The notes under the pieces: generated by a model | Told to the model about the DNA's origin: nothing | The model's input: only the letters and a program-made list of their open reading frames with translations | The model's database searches: none | Translations under genes and position numbers: made by a program | Origin: Photorhabdus cinerea | GTDB taxonomy: Bacteria; Pseudomonadota; Gammaproteobacteria; Enterobacterales; Enterobacteriaceae | NCBI RefSeq assembly: GCF_011189575.1 | Contig: NZ_PUJW01000040.1 | Coordinates: 1-18,168 of the forward strand | Length of the DNA stretch: 18,168 bases | Direction: 5' to 3' | In this document: positions 7,129 to 14,755 of the stretch, piece by piece | Numbering within the stretch: position 1 is the stretch's first letter | Layout of the letters: the number at the start of each line of letters is the position of its first letter

Positions 7129-7895
7129 TTTATATCTCCTGTAATATGTCCACTTAATTTTCGCAATTTTAATAACATTTCATGCATATTCTCCTTGTTA
7201 TTAAAACTTTCCTCTATCGATATGTCATTACAGCCAATCACTTGTAATTTTTTTAAAAATGACAACTGATACTCTTCTCTGAATACACCTGAACCACGAG
7301 GAATAAATGAAGTATGAGCATGCATTATTTTGCTTTTATATAGCTCATCACTGAGACTCAGTTGTTCAGTGAAAATATGATAGCAGTCAGCCGTTATTGA
7401 AATATCAGGAATATCATTTATTACCCTCTGTGCTTCAATACAGGAATTTATGAAATTTGTTTCACCACTATGCAGTGGCTCAATACTAAGTATTTGTTTT
7501 CTACTTGTACACACATCCTTGGCTTTATTTATAAAATCTATAAATTGTTTGTATGCACAGATGCGTTTGAAATGTTCAGGTACAGAACGTGCTTGACCAC
7601 TACCTAGTGTAACTTTTTTTATTCCAAGTATTACAGATAGATCAATCAGTTGTGTAAAAATTTTAAGCGCATATGTATGATCCGAATTATCTCCAACAAT
7701 TTTAGCACCAAGTTCCCGTGGTAATGGAGATGTCATGGCTTCGAAAGATATATTTTCAACTTTTAGTAAATTATCAAAATCTCCGTCTCTAAAAAGTTGA
7801 AGAAGAAAATCACCTTTTATTTCGAGGTAATCAAAACCGCATTCTTGAGCCCATGCTAGTTGTTGATTATTAGAAATAACACATCCAATACGCAT
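7125..7895 (-). CDS. Sugar isomerase/epimerase-like TIM barrel
   Basis: This protein belongs to the xylose-isomerase-like/AP endonuclease 2 TIM-barrel superfamily (IolE, IolI, tagatose epimerase relatives). It has 256 aa from the ATG at 7895, which has GAGGGG 8 nt upstream; an in-frame GTG three codons earlier would leave no room for the SD. The four metal ligands can be placed: E139 (LSIEPLHS), D170 (TADCYHIF), H192 or H194 (MHAHTSF) and E228 (DISIEESF). Their spacing parallels tagatose 3-epimerase. In an inositol-derived pathway it could isomerise a keto-inositol, open or dehydrate one as IolE does, or make the sugar donor. It follows the class III aminotransferase with almost no gap and overlaps the next gene by 4 bp. 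The superfamily is sure; the reaction is open. Confidence 0.82.
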   Translation of the reverse strand: MRIGCVISNNQQLAWAQECGFDYLEIKGDFLLQLFRDGDFDNLLKVENISFEAMTSPLPRELGAKIVGDNSDHTYALKIFTQLIDLSVILGIKKVTLGSGQARSVPEHFKRICAYKQFIDFINKAKDVCTSRKQILSIEPLHSGETNFINSCIEAQRVINDIPDISITADCYHIFTEQLSLSDELYKSKIMHAHTSFIPRGSGVFREEYQLSFLKKLQVIGCNDISIEESFNNKENMHEMLLKLRKLSGHITGDIK

Positions 7896-7900
7896 AATAA

Positions 7901-9244
7901 TCACCCCTCAAAAGGATAATTTTTGATAATCTTAGAAAGCATTTGTAGTTCACTTTGTATAACCAGCAATCCTTCTCGAAGGTCAAAATCATTAATAGAT
8001 AATGGTGGGTATAATCTAATCCGACTTCCATATGCCATAGCGATAACGCCACGCCGAATCAAAGAATGAAAAAAATGGCGAGTTAACTCAGCAGGTAATG
8101 GATGGTTTGTGTCTGGACAGACTAGTTCTAAGCCAATCATGAGTCCTAGTATTCCAACATTTCCAACTACAGATATATCATTAGGCCATGATTCAATGAT
8201 GCTTTCTGCTAGTTTGCCTAATTCACAACTTCGTTCAACTAGATGTTCATCTCGAATGATTTCAACTGTAGCTAAGGCTGCTGCACTAGCTAAAGGATTA
8301 CCACTAAATGTTGAAGAAGCTGCACTCGGAGAAGAAAATGATGTGTCTTTAACCAAATTAGCATCGCTAATTATGGCACTTACAGGTATACCAGAACCCA
8401 TGGCCTTACCAAGAACCAAAATATCGGGCGCTACATTTTCGTGTTCATAAGCGAAAAACTGTCCAGTTCTTCCAAATCCTGTGATTACCTCATCAAAAAT
8501 CAATAATGCTCCAAAATCGTCGGCTAGTTTACGTATTTTTTTTAGATATCCTGGAGGAGGAACGATATTTCCATTAGTACCCTGAACAGGCTCTATAATT
8601 ATGGCTGCGATATTTCCTGTTGTACTCTCTTTTATTGTATTTTTTGCAAGTTCAACACAGGCATATTGACAGTCAGGGAATTTGAGTTTTAAAGGACATC
8701 GAAAGCAATAGGCATAGGGAATATGATGAATGCCTGTTGGTAAGGGGCCAACATCTTTTTTTCTTGGTCCGGCATGGAGACTGATAGCGCCTTGAGTTTT
8801 GCCATGAAAACCGCCCCAGAAACTAATTACTTCTTCTCGACCACTTGCTGCCCGTGCAAATCGAATAGCAGCTTCGACTGCTTCACTTCCTGTTGAAAAC
8901 ATATGTATATGTTGCAGGTTTGATGGTAAAAAGTCTGCTATACTTTCATACAGTTGGGCACGAACGTCTGTATAGAAACTACCAACAGTACATCTAGAAA
9001 GTTGTCCCATCATACGTTCTTGAAATTTCGGATGAGAATGCCCAATATTACAAACACCAACCCCGGTGAAAAAATCGATATACCGATTTCCATCGGAATC
9101 CCAAATATGTGCATTTTTTGCGTAATCTACTACAATGTTCGCATACTCGGTAATTATTGGCCCACCAGGTAATGAGTATTCTGAAAATTTCGAAATTATT
9201 TTCTCAGTGATAGGAGATGAAAGCTTATCCTTTCTATTTATCAT
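7901..9244 (-). CDS. Class III PLP-dependent aminotransferase
   Basis: This fold type I, class III aminotransferase (447 aa) is related to GABA/ornithine aminotransferases and to those used in aminoglycoside pathways. FSTGSEAVEAAIRFARA holds the cofactor-phosphate loop, LIFDEVITGFGRTGQ carries the PLP-pairing aspartate (D251), and the Schiff-base lysine is K280 in LGKAMGSGIP. A cysteine group YCFRCPLK...DCQYAC around 180-196 occurs in some class III subfamilies and could be a small metal site. The start at 9244 is chosen over 9268 because GAGGAGG ends 6 nt before this ATG; the upstream one overlaps the oxidoreductase and lacks an SD. It probably puts an amino group on a second position of the cyclitol or on a sugar aldehyde (as a 6'-aminotransferase does); the substrate is not decided by sequence. 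Confidence 0.88.
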   Translation of the reverse strand: MINRKDKLSSPITEKIISKFSEYSLPGGPIITEYANIVVDYAKNAHIWDSDGNRYIDFFTGVGVCNIGHSHPKFQERMMGQLSRCTVGSFYTDVRAQLYESIADFLPSNLQHIHMFSTGSEAVEAAIRFARAASGREEVISFWGGFHGKTQGAISLHAGPRKKDVGPLPTGIHHIPYAYCFRCPLKLKFPDCQYACVELAKNTIKESTTGNIAAIIIEPVQGTNGNIVPPPGYLKKIRKLADDFGALLIFDEVITGFGRTGQFFAYEHENVAPDILVLGKAMGSGIPVSAIISDANLVKDTSFSSPSAASSTFSGNPLASAAALATVEIIRDEHLVERSCELGKLAESIIESWPNDISVVGNVGILGLMIGLELVCPDTNHPLPAELTRHFFHSLIRRGVIAMAYGSRIRLYPPLSINDFDLREGLLVIQSELQMLSKIIKNYPFEG

Positions 9245-9260
9245 ATTTCCTCCTCGAGTG

Positions 9261-10409
9261 TTATTCATGCTTTTTAGAAGTAATTAATCGTTGCAAGACT
9301 TCTCCACCAAGGCCTTTGGGATGATTTGCTGCTAATATTGATTGGAGTAATTTGATGTCTTCTTTAGCATCAAGCACATCAGTAATTACATTATTATTAT
9401 TGATAACACACTGATAGAAAACTCGTAGTTCTTCTTTGAATGCATTATCATAAGAAACCTCTACTTCACTAGTGATTAATTTCCCATCTTGCATATATTC
9501 CTGAGAAACTATCGTTGGTATATTTTTCAAAAATGGAGAGCTAAATTTTGCTTTTATACGTTCAGAGTCTGAATAAACTGAAAGTTCTTCAATATAGTTT
9601 CTAACTCCAGACAAATAAGACCAAGTTAATATTATATGGTGATTTTCACCATAATCTAAGACTGTGCTTATAGTTGGATAATAAGAATAAATAGGCCATA
9701 TTTGTGTTGACAGAACACCGATTGGTTCGCCAAACATAGCACGAATTAGATTGATATTGTGAACCATACTACTAAGCATCGCATCATGATAAATATATTT
9801 AATATTTTCTTCAATATTTCCTACTGCGCTAGCTAAAATCCTATTTTGTTCTTGAATCTTTTCTTCTTTTATATCTTTGGGTATATCATTGAATCGAAGA
9901 ACTTCATGCATATCAAAATATTGTTGTTCGCTCGGATGAAGAATTGTTACTTGGGTATAACGAGGATTTTCAATTTTATTAATAATATCAAGGGCATATT
10001 TAAATCCAGGATCGTAACGTTTCATATAACCAATCATCACGATTTTATCAATTTTCTTTAAAATTATTTCAATTTCTTCGGCTTCTTTCACTGTAAAACA
10101 AAGAGGTTTTTCGCAGAAAACATGTTTTCCTGCCTTTAAAGCTTGTGAAACAAGTGGGGCATGAGAGCCTTCAGTTAGAACAAAAACAGCATCGATGCCT
10201 GATTCAAGAAATTCCGTATAATCTGTATATCTATATTCATCGTCAATGTTATATTTTTTCCCTATTTTATTTAAAAGGCTACTAGAAATATCGCATATCG
10301 CTTTAATTTCAAAAAGTTCATTAAGTTCTTTTAGATGTGGAAAATGCATGATTTGAGCAATTGCACCACATCCAACTACTCCTACTTTTATACAATATGT
10401 CTCTGGCAT
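9261..10409 (-). CDS. Gfo/Idh/MocA oxidoreductase with atypical active site
   Basis: This NAD(P)-dependent oxidoreductase of the Gfo/Idh/MocA family (382 aa) is the first gene of the minus-strand operon. The Rossmann motif is VGVVGCGAIAQ (GCGAIA 13-18) and the catalytic lysine sits in CEKP (99-102). The family's second catalytic motif, normally D-x-x-x-H, reads SSMVHNINLIRAMFG here, with H217 retained but serine at the aspartate position (213). Inositol 2-dehydrogenases use K/D/H, so this may be a divergent inositol or aminocyclitol dehydrogenase, or an enzyme with altered chemistry. A GGAG SD lies about 10 nt before the ATG. In pathway terms it is one of two candidates for myo-inositol to scyllo-inosose oxidation, the other at 14756-15784 having the canonical triad. 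Confidence 0.85.
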   Translation of the reverse strand: MPETYCIKVGVVGCGAIAQIMHFPHLKELNELFEIKAICDISSSLLNKIGKKYNIDDEYRYTDYTEFLESGIDAVFVLTEGSHAPLVSQALKAGKHVFCEKPLCFTVKEAEEIEIILKKIDKIVMIGYMKRYDPGFKYALDIINKIENPRYTQVTILHPSEQQYFDMHEVLRFNDIPKDIKEEKIQEQNRILASAVGNIEENIKYIYHDAMLSSMVHNINLIRAMFGEPIGVLSTQIWPIYSYYPTISTVLDYGENHHIILTWSYLSGVRNYIEELSVYSDSERIKAKFSSPFLKNIPTIVSQEYMQDGKLITSEVEVSYDNAFKEELRVFYQCVINNNNVITDVLDAKEDIKLLQSILAANHPKGLGGEVLQRLITSKKHE

Positions 10410-10630
10410 TTTTATCTGTCTCCGCTTCCATTAAAGGGAAAAAATTACCGAATAATAGTATGAAAAACATATTTATGATATAATATCTAGATGCAGTATT
10501 TAAATAAGGATATAACTATTTTAGATTACTGTATTTTTAAAATATAACTAACCAGTGATAATAATAAATTACTATTAATCATCCATGTAAAATATAAATA
10601 TCACTTGAAACTTATCACCCATAGTTATTT

Positions 10631-10678
10631 TAACTAATAACTAATAACTAATAACTAATAACTAATAACTAATAACTA
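10631..10678. repeat. Heptanucleotide tandem repeat (TAACTAA)n
   Basis: Six perfect tandem copies of TAACTAA (10631-10672) are followed by a partial copy TAACTA. The array starts 222 bp upstream of the first gene of the minus-strand operon and about 430 bp before the plus-strand promoter. Short tandem arrays of this kind change copy number by slippage; in promoter regions that can alter spacing and expression. No effect can be shown from one sequence. Confidence 0.9.
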
Positions 10679-11054
10679 TTAATTCATAAACAATATTTTA
10701 TTATCATCTCTTAAATAATTAATTTTGTTTTTTTTTGAGTGCTCCATTTATATCAGGGTAATATATCCCATTTTTTCAATAAATTCTACAGTCTATTCAA
10801 TTACATATCTCTATGTTTTTCTAAGGAGATAAATTTATTCTGATATAAATAATTGTTATCACAATATAGATAAATACAACGTCGAAATTATTTATAATCT
10901 GACCTATCAATATAGAAAATTATATTTCACATAACTGCCGTTGATCTGGAAATTATTATTTAATGAATTGATTTAATTTAATCCATTGTGGAATTTTTTT
11001 CTAACATATTATTTGTAACAAGATCGTTAAAAATCATTATTTTTTTTATTTTTT

Positions 11055-11082
11055 TTGACTGTATTATCATCACGGTTATAAA
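11055..11082 (+). promoter_or_regulatory. Sigma70-like promoter for the plus-strand genes
   Basis: TTGACT (11055-11060) and TATAAA (11077-11082) are separated by 16 bp. Each matches 5 or 4 of the 6 consensus bases, and a T-rich stretch directly upstream (11039-11056) resembles an UP element. Transcription would start near 11090, leaving a leader of about 145 nt before the ATG at 11235. It is the best promoter by eye in the divergent region. Confidence 0.55.
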
Positions 11083-11234
11083 TGAGCATAGACAGTTGAT
11101 ATATAAGCCTAGCAGTTTGTGTTACCTGATGTGAAAGCTCAACGTTTATCAATAACAAACAATGAACTTCAAGGCAGATTCAAAGGCATTCTTAAATATA
11201 AAATTTTCATGAAATGAAATTAAGGGAGAGTCCA

Positions 11235-12083
11235 ATGAAAAATGTCACAGTGGTTGGAGCTGATGGATTTATTGGAAACACGATGGTCAAAATACTCCGA
11301 CAAAAAGGTTACAACCCAATCGCTGTCACTCGAAATAGAAAAATTGAAAATTATGATACAGACATTGTACTCTATTTAGCGGGTTCAACCACACCACATA
11401 ACGCAAAGAGTGATTCCGAACACGTAGATTTTGATTTGCTTAGTCTTATTCAATTTTTAAATAAATTAAAAAATATTAAAACACGTCCTTTATTCGTATT
11501 TGCTTCTTCTGCGGGAACAGTATATGACCCTGCTGATACTCAGCCTTATAAAGAGTCTTCATCGTTATTACCGGTAAATCTTTATGGATGTAGCAAGTTA
11601 GCTCAAGAGGCAGTAGTACGACAATCTAACTGGGTGGAACCTCTTATTTTAAGATTATCGAACATCTATGGACCCCATCAAAAACCTAAGCCAGGATTTG
11701 GAGTCATAGCTCATTGGGCACAAAAAATATGTAATCACGAACCAATAGAAATGATGGGAAATTCAGGGCGAGATTATCTCAACATCTTTGATTTAGCAGA
11801 AATTATATTAAAAATAATAAATAATTATCAATCCTGTTATACAGGATTAACTGTCAATGTTGGATCTGGAGAAACGGTAACTCTTAGCGATCTTTATGGA
11901 ATTTTTTTGAAGGCCGCTGCTCAACCAATAAAGGTGATCAAAAAATCTGCCAGAACATTTGATGCAAGTTCTGTTTCAATAGACATTTCCTTGGCAAAAG
12001 AATTGTTTAATTGGCAACCTAAAATATCACTTAACGTAGGCATAAAAGGTGTTTTAGACGCTGCTTTTGCATCTAAAAAATAA
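11235..12083 (+). CDS. NAD-dependent epimerase/dehydratase (extended SDR)
   Basis: This extended short-chain dehydrogenase/reductase has 282 aa from ATG 11235, which has GGGAG 6-7 nt upstream; the in-frame ATG at 11214 has none. The Rossmann motif is GADGFIG at 8-14 and the catalytic set is S91/S92 (FASSAGTVY) with Y117-x-x-x-K121 in YGCSK. Downstream RLSNIYGPHQ and the NVGSGETVTLSDL segment are typical of NDP-sugar epimerases and dehydratases. At 282 aa it is somewhat short for that family (usually over 300), with a compact N-terminal half. It most likely acts on a nucleotide sugar that the glycosyltransferase uses, or as a reductase on a keto-cyclitol. It is the first plus-strand gene, 204 bp before the inositol-phosphate synthase. 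Confidence 0.87.
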   Translation: MKNVTVVGADGFIGNTMVKILRQKGYNPIAVTRNRKIENYDTDIVLYLAGSTTPHNAKSDSEHVDFDLLSLIQFLNKLKNIKTRPLFVFASSAGTVYDPADTQPYKESSSLLPVNLYGCSKLAQEAVVRQSNWVEPLILRLSNIYGPHQKPKPGFGVIAHWAQKICNHEPIEMMGNSGRDYLNIFDLAEIILKIINNYQSCYTGLTVNVGSGETVTLSDLYGIFLKAAAQPIKVIKKSARTFDASSVSIDISLAKELFNWQPKISLNVGIKGVLDAAFASKK

Positions 12084-12210
12084 ATTAAATACATCCAATA
12101 TTATTTATTATTAATATACTTTAAATAGATAAATAAAAAACCATCACCAATTGATCCTTAAATTATTTTTTAAAAAATTTATTAATTGTATCTTCATTTG
12201 AAGAAGCGGA

Positions 12211-12274
12211 ATGAATAACCTAGCACTCTTTAAGATTTTGGTAGTGTTCAACGATTTATTATTCATAGGTAATT
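12211..12274 (+). promoter_or_regulatory. Possible leader fold before the inositol-phosphate synthase
   Basis: ATGAATAA (12211-12218) can pair with TTATTCAT (12259-12266), while overlapping AATAACCTA (12214-12222) can pair 8 of 9 with TAGGTAATT (12266-12274). The two stems exclude each other and lie just before the SD (AAGG 12277-12280). In such AT-rich DNA short stems arise by chance, so this is weak. Confidence 0.2.
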
Positions 12275-12287
12275 TCAAGGAAAAAAT

Positions 12288-13379
12288 ATGACAAGTTCAA
12301 AAAATCCTATTCGTGTGGCAATTATTGGTGTTGGTAACTGTGCATCTTCACTAATTCAAGGTGTTGAGTATTACAAAAATGCACCTGATGATAAAAATAT
12401 TCCTGGTCTAATGCATGTCCGCTTTGGAAAGTATCATGTTTCTGATATTGAGTTTGTTATGGCCTTTGATGTTGATGCAGCCAAGGTCGGTCTAGACTTA
12501 TCTGAGGCAATTAATGTATCAGAGAATAATACTATTAAAATTTCTGATGTTCCAACAATCGGAGTAGAGGTACTTCGTGGCCCAACGTTGGATGGTTTAG
12601 GATATTATTATCGACAACTTATTCAAGAATCTAGTGAGCCACCAGTTGATGTGGTTTCTTCATTGATAAGCGCTAATGTTGATGTTTTGGTTTGTTATCT
12701 TCCAGTAGGCTCTGAAAAGGCAGCCCGTTTTTATGCACAAGCTGCAATTGATGCTTGTGTTGCTTTTGTGAATGCGTTACCAGTGTTTATCGCTAGTGAA
12801 CCCGAGTTAGCAAAAAAATTCGAGGAATCAGGCATTCCAATTATAGGTGATGATATAAAATCCCAAATTGGCGCAACGATTACTCACCGTGAGTTGGTAA
12901 AACTTTTTGAGAAAAGAGGAGTTACTCTTGACCGTACATATCAATTGAATGTAGGTGGCAATATGGACTTCAAAAATATGCTGGAACGGGAACGCTTAGA
13001 ATCTAAGAAAATGTCCAAAACCCAAGCAGTTACTTCAAATACTTCGGCTATATTGTCGAAGAAAGATATACACATAGGTCCTTCTGATTATGTCCAGTGG
13101 TTAGATGATCGGAAGTGGGCATTTGTCCGTTTGGAGGGGCGTAATTTTGGTGATGTTCCTGTCTCAATAGAATATAAACTTGAAGTTTGGGATTCACCTA
13201 ATTCTGCTGGAGTGATCATTGACGCTGTGCGAGCAGCAAAAATTGGTTTAGATCGTGGGATTGGGGGACCATTAATTTCTGCTTCCAGTTACTTTATGAA
13301 ATCTCCGCCAGAACAATTTTCCGACGAAGTGGCTCATGAAAAAGTTGAAGCTTTCATAAGGGGTGAAATACAGAAGTAA
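12288..13379 (+). CDS. ino1: myo-Inositol-1-phosphate synthase, actinobacterial type
   Basis: This enzyme makes 1D-myo-inositol 3-phosphate (also called L-1-phosphate) from glucose-6-phosphate through an NAD-dependent aldol cyclisation. At 363 aa it is the short prokaryotic form, close to the mycobacterial enzyme, not the eukaryotic form of over 500 aa. The NAD-binding motif is GVGNCASSLIQG (14-25). Other hallmarks are VDVLVCYLPVGSEKAA from 131, GDDIKSQIGAT (187-197) with the catalytic lysine, LNVGGNMDFKNM (220-231) and EVWDSPNSAG (299-308). An AAGGA SD lies 7 nt before the ATG. The gene supplies the first committed step of the proposed aminocyclitol pathway. Such enzymes are uncommon in enteric-type gammaproteobacteria, and its AT-rich sequence shows either long residence in this lineage or transfer from an AT-rich donor. 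Confidence 0.95.
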   Translation: MTSSKNPIRVAIIGVGNCASSLIQGVEYYKNAPDDKNIPGLMHVRFGKYHVSDIEFVMAFDVDAAKVGLDLSEAINVSENNTIKISDVPTIGVEVLRGPTLDGLGYYYRQLIQESSEPPVDVVSSLISANVDVLVCYLPVGSEKAARFYAQAAIDACVAFVNALPVFIASEPELAKKFEESGIPIIGDDIKSQIGATITHRELVKLFEKRGVTLDRTYQLNVGGNMDFKNMLERERLESKKMSKTQAVTSNTSAILSKKDIHIGPSDYVQWLDDRKWAFVRLEGRNFGDVPVSIEYKLEVWDSPNSAGVIIDAVRAAKIGLDRGIGGPLISASSYFMKSPPEQFSDEVAHEKVEAFIRGEIQK

Positions 13380-14019
13380 AAATCCAATTACATTCATTGT
13401 GTCAATCAGTACCAACTACTTATAGGTCAATATGGAGTAATATTAGTCTCTTAAGTACACATAATTCACTACAATTTATTGAAATTTAACTTTTAATTAG
13501 TATGATTTTTTAACCAACGCACAAGAAAAATGTAGTGGAAAATATAAAGTAAAGTGATGGATATTTATTTAGTAAAAAGTAACTTTTAGATCTGTGTCTA
13601 AATATTAATCTGGTGGTAATTAAGTTCTAATAAATCTTAAGATTTATAAATATAAATCATCGCCAGATTAATAACATAACTGTACTGTCATTTGAAATTG
13701 TTTCTATGAAATAGTTACTATTACCTATCCTGTATAGATTTGGGTGTATGATATTTTTTTTGAAGAATAAAATGAAATAATTTCAATGTATAACTAATAA
13801 AAACACAAAATATGTGTTGAAATATTGTAATGAGATATTAATTTTATTAAATTTATGAGAAATTAATTTCTAAAATAGTATTAGATAAAATTATAATATT
13901 GATAGTTTTACCAAATAAGGAATATAAAAGTTAATGATAATCAAGTAAATAAATATTACCTTCCTTGGGTTCACATGTTAACACATAATATACTGTACTG
14001 TAGGCTCATAGGTAATATT
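13380..14019. other. AT-rich spacer after the inositol-phosphate synthase
   Basis: No protein gene or tRNA is recognisable in these 640 bp on either strand. The notable structure is the inverted-repeat unit at 13603-13673. No GC-rich stem with a T-run marks a terminator for the upstream gene, so read-through to the following genes is possible. Confidence 0.4.
13603..13673. repeat. 71-bp element with terminal inverted repeats and central palindrome
   Basis: TATTAATCTGG (13603-13613) and CCAGATTAATA (13663-13673) are perfect 11-bp inverted repeats; allowing G-T pairs the stem extends a few bases inward. Between them lies the 16-bp palindrome TAAATCTTAAGATTTA (13631-13646). The outer TA at each end could be a TA target duplication, which would make this a tiny MITE-like insertion. 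Alternatively it is an RNA structure in the 3' region of the inositol-phosphate synthase transcript. Confidence 0.45.
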
Positions 14020-14219
14020 ATGATTAATTTTTACAAAAAAACGGAATTAAAATATTAGTTGTTTTTGTGGTTGTTTTTTCGGCAGTTCTGGTGCTAAATT
14101 ATATTGTTTTTCACAATGGATTTGGAATAAAAAATAAAATAGAAGAAGCCTTTAGAGCTTATAATAAAAATAAAAAAGAAACTGGCTATGATAGATTTAT
14201 CACTCCATACCATAGATAG
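14020..14219 (+). pseudogene. Small single-TM protein with a frameshift in an A7 run
   Basis: ATG at 14020 (AGGT 8 nt upstream) opens as MINFYKK and then stops at a TAG after 12 codons. The A-run at 14035-14041 has seven As. With eight, the frame would continue as NGIKILVVFVVVFSAVLVLN, a clear membrane helix, then a charged tail ending GYDRFITPYHR and TAG at 14217-14219, 66 aa in all. The long stop-free hydrophobic segment in a very AT-rich spacer suggests a real small membrane protein that has decayed, or a slippage-controlled one. No known family is recognised. Confidence 0.5.
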
Positions 14220-14755
14220 CCTTTATATACTCCATGGCGCTAGCACATTATTTTAATGGCACTTTAAAGATGATTATTTTTCAAAAATTAACTTTTACGG
14301 TATTTGTATCGAGTAAAATGTAGTCACAAAAGCAATTTTTTAAACTTTTATAGAAAACCATAGGATTAAAGAACAATATTTACATTTTGATAATAAATAT
14401 TAATCAAAGTATGCTCGCGCCCTGTATATACTCTATAAACTTTAATTTGAAAACTATAAGATAACGTGATTTATTATATCTTCCCTGCTGCACGGAGAAA
14501 TATAAAATGCACCTTGAAGTTAAATTGGTATATGAAAATTAAATAAATAATTTTTTATTAAGATGAAATTATCATGGCTACTAATTTTGTTAACGTTAAT
14601 ATTAATGAAGTTTCTATGTGACATTATATTTTAAAAAATTGTTCCATACAAAACAAAAAAACTGCCATAGGTTTAATATTTACATAAACTCTAATCTAAA
14701 TACCCATTGAGGTAATAACACAAAATTAGTTCTATAACATAATGAGGTAACCAAT
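14220..14755. other. AT-rich spacer before the second oxidoreductase
   Basis: No gene is recognised in these 536 bp. A 29-codon open frame at 14234-14323 lacks an SD. TGAGGTAA occurs at about 14707 and TGAGGTAAC at about 14742, the second being the SD for the gene at 14756. No confident promoter was identified, although one would be expected for the two downstream genes. Confidence 0.35.

Larger units (their letters stand above)
10410..11234. other. AT-rich divergent regulatory region
   Basis: These 825 bp separate the two divergent transcription units. No gene is seen. Content: an SD for the minus-strand operon (about 10420-10424), a heptanucleotide array (10631-10678), long A/T tracts including T-rich stretches at 11039-11056, and a promoter for the plus-strand genes (11055-11082) with a leader of about 145 nt. 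AT density makes several -10-like hexamers on the minus strand (for example TATTAT near 10479-10486), but none has a convincing -35 partner. Such AT-rich regions are typical H-NS targets, so silencing in the host is plausible. Confidence 0.5.

Noticed and set aside
10631..10678. Tandem array considered as CRISPR or plasmid iterons
   Set aside because: Units are 7 bp without spacers, and no cas or rep gene is present.
11162..11212. Possible 16-aa leader peptide before the SDR gene
   Set aside because: No SD and no attenuator-type stems or codon bias; short frames are common in this AT-rich leader.
14234..14323. 29-codon frame starting MALAHYFNG
   Set aside because: No SD and no similarity that I recognise.
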